Source: Polynucleobacter sp. AP-Nino-20-G2 (GTDB lineage Bacteria > Pseudomonadota > Gammaproteobacteria > Burkholderiales > Burkholderiaceae). Taken from it: a stretch of 64,000 nucleotides of DNA. Below the pieces are notes generated by a model. That model had not been told where the DNA came from and searched no databases. It saw only the letters and a program-made list of their open reading frames with translations. Below, piece by piece: positions 58,446 through 64,000 of this stretch. Positions within the stretch are counted from its first letter, which is position 1, and each line of letters begins with the position of its first letter. The translations under genes and the position numbers were made by a program. The stretch is from the NCBI RefSeq assembly GCF_018688235.1, contig NZ_CP061313.1, forward strand, positions 1,223,130 through 1,287,129, given 5' to 3'.

Positions 58446-60848
58446 TTATGCCTTTTTCTCACCCAACATTTCCCAAGTAGCAACTACGCTATCCGGATTG
58501 AGGGAGATTGAAGTAATACCCTTGGCAACCAACCAACGTGCAAAGTCCGGATGATCCGAAGGACCTTGACCGCAAATACCAACGTATTTGTTTTGCTTGC
58601 GGCAGGCTTCGATTGAGCGGGCAATCATGAACTCAACCGCAGGGTCACGTTCATCAAAGTCGATTGCCAACAATTCCATTCCAGAATCGCGGTCCAAACC
58701 TAAAGTCAACTGAGTCATATCGTTTGAGCCGATTGAGAATCCATCGAAATGCTCGAGGAATTCATCCGCCAAAATAGCATTGGAAGGAATCTCGCACATC
58801 ATGATGAGGCGCAAACCATTTTCGCCGCGCTTCAGACCAAACTTCGCCATCATATCGATCACGCGCTCTGCCTGCTTGATGGTGCGTACGAACGGTACCA
58901 TGATCTCGACATTGTCTAGACCCATGTCTTCACGAACACGCTTCATTGCTGCGCACTCTAGAGCAAAAGCTTCGCCGAAATCCGCTGACACATAACGGGA
59001 TGCGCCACGGAAACCGAGCATCGGATTTTCTTCATCTGGCTCATAGCGTGAACCACCGATTAGTTTTTTGTATTCATTTGACTTAAAGTCAGACAAACGC
59101 ACAATCACTGGCTTTGGATAGAAAGCAGCAGCAATTGTTGCAACACCCTCAACCAACTTATCTTCATAGAACTGGCGTGGGCTTGCGTAACCGCGAGCAA
59201 CGCTCTCTACTGCGCGCTTCAGATCAGGATCAATATTTGGGTACTCCAATACTGCGCGTGGATGCACGCCAATGTAGTTATTGATGATGAACTCAAGACG
59301 AGCCAAACCAACACCCGCATTCGGGATCTGGCAGAAATCAAACGCCAACTGAGGATTACCAATGTTCATGGTGATCTTGACTGGAATCTCTGGCAACACG
59401 CCACGTGATACTTCAGTGACTTCAGTTTCGATCAAGCCATCATAGATATGACCTTCATCGCCCTCAGCACAAGATACGGTAACCATCATTCCGTCTTGCA
59501 AATGCTCAGTGGCATCACCGCAACCAACCACCGCAGGCACACCTAACTCACGCGCAATGATCGCAGCGTGGCAAGTACGTCCACCACGGTTCGTAATAAT
59601 CGCTGAGGCACGCTTCATTACGGGCTCCCAGTTCGGATCGGTCATATCGGCAACCAATACATCACCCGGCTGAACACGATCCATTTCGCTTGGATCACGA
59701 ATTACACGCACCGGACCAGCGCCGATCTTTTGACCAATCGCACGGCCTTTCGCCAATACCTTTGAGCTACCCTTGAGCTTGTAGCGCATTTCTACTTGGC
59801 CAGCAGCTTGACTCTTCACTGTCTCTGGACGAGCCTGGAGAATATAGATACGACCATCTTGACCATCTTTGCCCCACTCGATGTCCATTGGACGACCGTA
59901 GTGCTTTTCAATGATGACTGCGTACTTAGCCAACTCAGTAATGTCAGCATCCTCCAAAGAGAAGCGGTTGCGCTTCTCAGGAGTCACATCAACAGTGACC
60001 ACTTTCTCAGCAGAACCTGCTGGTGCAAATTGCATCTGAATGAGCTTTGAACCTAGCGAACGACGAATGATCGCTTTCTTACCTTTTGCAAGAGCGGTTT
60101 TGAAAACATAGAACTCATCTGGATTTACCGCGCCCTGCACTACGGTCTCACCCAGACCATAGCTCGAAGTAATAAATACAACATCCTCAAAGCCAGATTC
60201 AGTATCGATTGTGAACATCACGCCGGCAGCGCCCAAATCTGAACGAACCATGCGCTGAATACCAGCCGACAAAGCGACCTCAGCGTGCGCAAAGCCTTTG
60301 TGAACGCGGTAAGAGATAGCGCGGTCGTTATACAAAGAAGCAAATACTTCACGAATCTTTTTCAGAACATCGTCAATGCCCTCAACGTTCAAGAAAGTTT
60401 CTTGTTGACCGGCAAAAGAAGCGTCTGGCAAGTCTTCCGCAGTTGCGGAAGAACGCACTGCAAAAGAGCCTTTACCTGAGTCATCTAATTTCTTAAATGC
60501 GGTACGAATCTCTTCATCCAAGCGCGGCTGAAATGGCGCGGTCTCAATCCAGTTACGAATTTCTTTACCGGCTTCAGCTAGAGCACGAACATCGTCGATG
60601 TTCAAATTCTCTAGGCGCTTCTGAATGCGCTCAGTCAAATTGTTGTGCTCTAAGAAATCACGGAATGCTAAAGCAGTAGTGGCAAAACCTGTAGGTACTC
60701 GCACACCAGTAGACGATAACTGGGAAATCATTTCACCTAATGAAGCATTTTTACCGCCGACTGATTCAACATCAGTCATGCGGAGTTGCTCAAAAGGCAA
60801 AACATAAGCGTTTTCTAGATTGCTATTTTGTTGCTGTTGGTTGGACAT
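58446..60848 (-). CDS. ppsA: Phosphoenolpyruvate synthase
   Basis: An 800-residue enzyme that makes PEP from pyruvate, ATP and water for gluconeogenesis. The N-terminal nucleotide-binding domain has GGKNASLGEM and SSATAEDLPDASFAGQQETFLN. The phosphohistidine domain has His427 in GGRTCHAAIIAREL. The C-terminal PEP-binding barrel has CGQGPSDHPDFARWLVAKGI with the catalytic Cys. The ATG follows AGAGAG. It is divergent from its predicted regulator. Confidence 0.97.
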   Translation of the reverse strand: MSNQQQQNSNLENAYVLPFEQLRMTDVESVGGKNASLGEMISQLSSTGVRVPTGFATTALAFRDFLEHNNLTERIQKRLENLNIDDVRALAEAGKEIRNWIETAPFQPRLDEEIRTAFKKLDDSGKGSFAVRSSATAEDLPDASFAGQQETFLNVEGIDDVLKKIREVFASLYNDRAISYRVHKGFAHAEVALSAGIQRMVRSDLGAAGVMFTIDTESGFEDVVFITSSYGLGETVVQGAVNPDEFYVFKTALAKGKKAIIRRSLGSKLIQMQFAPAGSAEKVVTVDVTPEKRNRFSLEDADITELAKYAVIIEKHYGRPMDIEWGKDGQDGRIYILQARPETVKSQAAGQVEMRYKLKGSSKVLAKGRAIGQKIGAGPVRVIRDPSEMDRVQPGDVLVADMTDPNWEPVMKRASAIITNRGGRTCHAAIIARELGVPAVVGCGDATEHLQDGMMVTVSCAEGDEGHIYDGLIETEVTEVSRGVLPEIPVKITMNIGNPQLAFDFCQIPNAGVGLARLEFIINNYIGVHPRAVLEYPNIDPDLKRAVESVARGYASPRQFYEDKLVEGVATIAAAFYPKPVIVRLSDFKSNEYKKLIGGSRYEPDEENPMLGFRGASRYVSADFGEAFALECAAMKRVREDMGLDNVEIMVPFVRTIKQAERVIDMMAKFGLKRGENGLRLIMMCEIPSNAILADEFLEHFDGFSIGSNDMTQLTLGLDRDSGMELLAIDFDERDPAVEFMIARSIEACRKQNKYVGICGQGPSDHPDFARWLVAKGITSISLNPDSVVATWEMLGEKKA

Positions 60849-60913
60849 AAAATACTCTCTAAAGATAAGGAAACTGGTCGAGCGGCCGAATAAAATACGG
60901 CATACTTCATTAA

Positions 60914-60926
60914 CTACATATTGTAG
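60914..60926. promoter_or_regulatory. Palindrome in the ppsA/ppsR intergenic region
   Basis: CTACA-TAT-TGTAG is a perfect 5+3+5 palindrome midway between the divergent starts. It includes TACAAT on the minus strand, a fair -10 box for ppsA, so an operator or promoter element is possible. Confidence 0.4.
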
Positions 60927-60954
60927 TGCTGACCACGACTTTTAGGCCAATCTC

Positions 60955-61782
60955 ATGTCTACCCAAACCCGCATTGTTTTTATTGTTTCTGACGGCACCG
61001 GCATCACCGCTGAGAACTTCAGTCAGTCGATTTTGGCCCAATTTGAGGCCACTTTTAAGCATATTCGGGTACCTTTTGTGGATAGCCCTGATAAGGCTCA
61101 TGATGCCGTTTCTAGCATTAATCAGGCAGCCGCTAAATATGGGGTCCAACCCATTGTTTTCACCACTTTAGTGAATCCCGAGCTCAATACCATCGTCGGC
61201 AAGGCAAATGGGCTAATTTTGGACATGTTCCAGACCTTCGTGGCCCCACTAGAGCAGGCGCTAGGCATTAAATCCACCCATGCCATGAATCGACTTCACC
61301 ATAATGCGGATACCGAAGCTTACAAAAACCGGATTGAGGCTATTAATTACTCCTTGGCGCACGATGACGGGCAATCCAATCGTAATCTCGCTGAGGCCGA
61401 TGTCATCTTGGTGGGCATCTCCCGGGTTGGCAAGACGCCAACCAGCCTCTACTTGGCGATGCAGTACGGCATGAAAGCAGCTAATTACCCATTAATACCA
61501 GAAGACTTTGAGCGTGGCCAGCTACCAAAGGACTTAATCCCCTACCGCCATAAGATTTTTGGCCTCATGATTGATGCCGAACGCCTATCCGAAATACGTA
61601 ATGAGCGTCGCCCTGGCAGCAACTATGCGAAATTAGAGAACTGTCGCTATGAGATTAATGAGGCGACAGCCATGATGAAAAAAGAATCCATTCCTTGGGT
61701 GGCCACTACAAGCAAATCCATTGAGGAGATTGCCACCACTGTTCTGCAATCGATTAAGTCCGATAAAACGATCTTAGGCTAA
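60955..61782 (+). CDS. ppsR: Phosphoenolpyruvate synthase regulatory protein (kinase/pyrophosphorylase)
   Basis: A 275-residue bifunctional protein of the DUF299 family that inactivates PEP synthase by ADP-dependent phosphorylation and reactivates it by phosphate-dependent removal. The P-loop is GISRVGKT (residues 154-161). IVFIVSDGTGITAENFSQSIL at the N-terminus and RYEINEATAMMKKESIPWVATTSKSIEEIATTVL at the C-terminus are typical. It is divergent from ppsA, its target, with 106 bases between. Confidence 0.95.
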   Translation: MSTQTRIVFIVSDGTGITAENFSQSILAQFEATFKHIRVPFVDSPDKAHDAVSSINQAAAKYGVQPIVFTTLVNPELNTIVGKANGLILDMFQTFVAPLEQALGIKSTHAMNRLHHNADTEAYKNRIEAINYSLAHDDGQSNRNLAEADVILVGISRVGKTPTSLYLAMQYGMKAANYPLIPEDFERGQLPKDLIPYRHKIFGLMIDAERLSEIRNERRPGSNYAKLENCRYEINEATAMMKKESIPWVATTSKSIEEIATTVLQSIKSDKTILG

Positions 61783-61788
61783 GCTTTA

Positions 61789-62613
61789 CTAGCTACGTCG
61801 GACGCGAACAGTTTCAAAAAGGCAGATTGCCGCCGCAGTAGAGACATTGAGAGACTCGACACGAGGATCGATCGGAATGGAAACACCTTTGGCTTGCGTC
61901 ATGAGATCTTCTGAAACCCCCTGCCCCTCGCTACCCATCACCCAGGCAACCGGGTGAATCAGCGCCTTTGACATATTGAACACATCTAACTCACCATTAG
62001 CGGTCGCAGCCAATAAAGGAGCGGTAATAGCGCTCAATACCTGTTGATTAGACCAACCTTCATACAGATCGAGCAATTTATGCGCCCCCATCCCAGCGCG
62101 TAACACTTTACTTGACCATAAATGGGCGCAGCCCGATAAAGCAATCACCTGAGTAAACCCGGCAGCAGCGGCCGTACGCAAAATAGAACCTACATTACCT
62201 GCGTCTTGTATGCGATCCAAAATAATCACATCGCCAGACAGCGTAGCGATCGACTGCTGTGGCGCCAAAGCAGTATTGGGTAAATCTAAAAGACCGGCAA
62301 TATGGGGGGCATTCACCAAATCACTCAATAAATCCCAAAGACTTTTCTCCAACTGATAAACGCGGGTTTCAGGACAGATCTCAACATGGTCATACACTGC
62401 TTGTGCAATTTCTGGATTTTGCAAACCGAGCTCAGAGGTAAAGAGAGTCTTTAGCGCTGGATTACCAACCCAAGTTTGAATGAGATGAATACCCTCAAGC
62501 AAAGCCTGGCCACAAGCCAGTCTTGCCTTTTGCCCCCTAGACCCAGTAGCCTGCAAAAGACGAATCTCCTTGAATAAGGAGTTTTCTTTTGAGGTAATTA
62601 AATCAAGCTTCAT
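61789..62613 (-). CDS. TrmH/SpoU-family RNA 2'-O-methyltransferase
   Basis: A 274-residue SPOUT enzyme. The N-terminal substrate-binding domain is TSKENSLFKEIRLLQATGSRGQKARLACGQALLEG. The methyltransferase core has the three family motifs: ILDRIQDAGNVGSILRTAAAAGF, AWVMGSEGQGVS, and IPIDPRVESLNVSTAAAICLFE (motif 3 with the trefoil knot). This is the RlmB/TsnR-like branch, acting on rRNA or tRNA; the target nucleotide is not predictable. It is convergent with ppsR and follows rnhB. Confidence 0.93.
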   Translation of the reverse strand: MKLDLITSKENSLFKEIRLLQATGSRGQKARLACGQALLEGIHLIQTWVGNPALKTLFTSELGLQNPEIAQAVYDHVEICPETRVYQLEKSLWDLLSDLVNAPHIAGLLDLPNTALAPQQSIATLSGDVIILDRIQDAGNVGSILRTAAAAGFTQVIALSGCAHLWSSKVLRAGMGAHKLLDLYEGWSNQQVLSAITAPLLAATANGELDVFNMSKALIHPVAWVMGSEGQGVSEDLMTQAKGVSIPIDPRVESLNVSTAAAICLFETVRVRRS

Positions 62614-62620
62614 AGCGATA

Positions 62621-63214
62621 TTATCGGCTATGCAACATTAATACATTGCGAACGGGCGAGAAACTGCGACGATGCTCATCGCAAGCACCAAATTCTTTCA
62701 GCGCGGCAAAGTGAGCCTCAGTTGGGTACCCCATATGTTGCGCAAAACCGTACTGTGGATGCAATTCATGCAAAGCGAGCATCTGACGATCGCGCGTGAC
62801 CTTGGCCAATATCGATGCGGCTGATATAGCTGGCTCTTTAGCGTCACCTTTAACAATGGCTTCTGCGGCAATTGGAAGTTCTGGGCATCGATTACCATCA
62901 ATCAAAGCTTTGTCAGGCCAAGCGCCCAAACGCGATGTCAGGTCCTCAATCGCACGACGCATGGCCAGCATGGTCGCTTGCAAAATATTCATTTCATCGA
63001 TTTCCGCGGGGCTGGCCTCGCCAATTCCCCAGGCTTTTGCCTTCATCTGAATTTGCTCGAATAAATATTCACGGCGCGCTGCGGATAATTTTTTGGAGTC
63101 CCTCAATCCTTCGATAGGATTTTCCGGGTCAAGCACTACTGCGCCAGCCACTACCGCACCAGCCAACGGTCCGCGCCCCGCTTCGTCAACGCCGCACACC
63201 CAAATTAGACTCAC
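62621..63214 (-). CDS. rnhB: Ribonuclease HII
   Basis: A 197-residue enzyme that cuts the RNA strand of RNA-DNA hybrids and removes single ribonucleotides. The N-terminal active-site motif GVDEAGRGPLAGAV supplies Asp and Glu; ALIDGNRCPEL and AASILAKVTRDRQM give the remaining acidic residues. The start is GTG at 63214, overlapping the lpxB stop by four bases (GTGA). The lpxB-rnhB order is usual in proteobacteria. Confidence 0.95.
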   Translation of the reverse strand: MSLIWVCGVDEAGRGPLAGAVVAGAVVLDPENPIEGLRDSKKLSAARREYLFEQIQMKAKAWGIGEASPAEIDEMNILQATMLAMRRAIEDLTSRLGAWPDKALIDGNRCPELPIAAEAIVKGDAKEPAISAASILAKVTRDRQMLALHELHPQYGFAQHMGYPTEAHFAALKEFGACDEHRRSFSPVRNVLMLHSR

Positions 63215-64000
63215 GGTTTGGCTCGGCCTTTGCCGGCCTCAATCGTTTGAGCCACCGCTTGGGCAACCAATAATCCGGTTGGCCTGCGCAAGGTCTGGTG
63301 CATCTGCTCAAACCGAGATTTGAGTTGATTCACCTTGCTCGGGCTATTGAGCCAATCCAGCAATGCATCCGCCAATTTTGCTGGAGTGGCATCGTCCTGG
63401 AGTAATTCCGGAACAACGAATTCTCCGCACAAAATATTAGGGAGGCCCACGTAAGGCAAATAACCCTGACGTTTCATAATTTGCGCAGTGAGCCAAGGTA
63501 CCTTATAAGAAATCACCATGGGTTTTTTCCATAGCGCCGCCTGCAAAGTGGCTGTGCCACTGGCAATCAGAACTACATCGGCCGCTTCCAATACGATATC
63601 GGCCTCGCCATCTAATAACTCAATATGCAACTCAGGATTTTTTTCGAGAGCTTGCTTCTTGAGATTCTCAAGTGGCGCACGCAAGCGAGGTGTTGCGATC
63701 GGAATCAGAAAATGTAGTGTCTGACCCTTCATGCGACTCGATAACTCTGCCATAGCCTCAAAAAAGATGGGGGCAATGAGTTCAATTTCGGAGCCACGAC
63801 TTCCCGGTAATACGGAAACAATCGTTCCATTTAAGGAGCCATGAGAAAGATGAAGAATGCTTTCAATTTTTCGCTTCGCTTCAGAAGGGTTTGGTTCAAG
63901 TGGAATATCACTTGCTAGCGGATGACCAACATAAGCCGCATTAATGCCGGCACGCTCATAGATCTCCAGCTCAAATGGGAAGATGCAGAGCATTTTTTCA
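63211..64000 (-). CDS. lpxB: Lipid-A-disaccharide synthase (partial, 3' part)
   Basis: The gene runs off the right edge. The visible 262 residues form the C-terminal part of LpxB, the GT19 enzyme that makes the lipid A disaccharide. MLCIFPFELEIYERAGINAAYVGHPLASDI, VLPGSRGSEIELIAPIFFEAM, DVVLIASGTATLQAALWKKPMVISYKVPWLTAQIMKR and the C-terminal YVGLPNILCGEFVVPELLQDDATP are diagnostic. It overlaps rnhB by four bases. Confidence 0.95.
   Translation of the reverse strand, partial: EKMLCIFPFELEIYERAGINAAYVGHPLASDIPLEPNPSEAKRKIESILHLSHGSLNGTIVSVLPGSRGSEIELIAPIFFEAMAELSSRMKGQTLHFLIPIATPRLRAPLENLKKQALEKNPELHIELLDGEADIVLEAADVVLIASGTATLQAALWKKPMVISYKVPWLTAQIMKRQGYLPYVGLPNILCGEFVVPELLQDDATPAKLADALLDWLNSPSKVNQLKSRFEQMHQTLRRPTGLLVAQAVAQTIEAGKGRAKP

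Overview
The window looks like a chromosome segment of a small-genome, moderate-GC betaproteobacterium of the Burkholderiaceae, most likely Polynucleobacter or a close freshwater relative. This is inferred from protein families and gene neighbourhoods (lpxB-rnhB, guaB-guaA, ppsA with its regulator, the ratA-rnfH pair divergent to smpB); no rRNA or other phylogenetic marker confirms it. Genes are densely packed: no gene-free stretch exceeds about 230 bases, and I see no tRNA, rRNA, CRISPR array, insertion sequence or prophage.

Layout. Positions 1-1967 hold a partial membrane protein of the urate hydroxylase (PuuD) N-domain type, an Fe superoxide dismutase and a 3-hydroxybutyrate dehydrogenase-like SDR. 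Positions 2090-13704 form an apparent catabolic island. A three-subunit molybdenum hydroxylase and a CoxG-like protein are divergent from a TetR regulator, a VOC protein, a 2,6-dihydroxypyridine-hydroxylase-like flavoprotein and a complete Liv-type ABC importer. The set suggests uptake and hydroxylation of an N-heteroaromatic or related ring compound. Next come an acyl-CoA dehydrogenase with a class III CoA-transferase (14456-16821), then cardiolipin synthase, an EEP-family hydrolase and a BFD-type ferredoxin (16818-19236), then a tungstate-type ABC permease and ATPase (19303-20701).

Positions 20702-31344 are a large minus-strand formate dehydrogenase locus. It carries the Cys-type alpha, beta and gamma subunits, a Tat-target small protein, a TorD-like chaperone, a multi-cluster ferredoxin, DUF3305 and DUF3306 proteins, an ApbC/Mrp carrier and two small exported proteins. 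The nearby tungstate importer and the upstream molybdenum hydroxylase all depend on Mo/W cofactor metabolism. Pit phosphate transport and copper export follow (31486-35771).

Positions 35787-42187 encode envelope functions (GT39, UPF0104 flippase-like, GT9, PAP2) and RlmJ. Positions 42202-45421 hold a SOUL protein, LD-carboxypeptidase, TadA, QueD and QueE. Two tandem paralogous lipoproteins of unknown function follow, then a B12-binding radical SAM protein with a DUF455 ferritin-like partner, then guaA and guaB, rnfH, ratA and smpB. Positions 54163-58350 are the Anbu (proteasome-like protease) operon with ATP-grasp, alpha-E and transglutaminase genes. The window ends with ppsA, its regulator, an rRNA/tRNA methyltransferase, rnhB and the 3' part of lpxB.

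The most promising material for new biology is the molybdenum hydroxylase/DHPH-like cluster, the Anbu operon (lysine/alanine-rich tail and a possible RNA structure over its ribosome binding site), the duplicated lipoproteins and the radical SAM/DUF455 pair.
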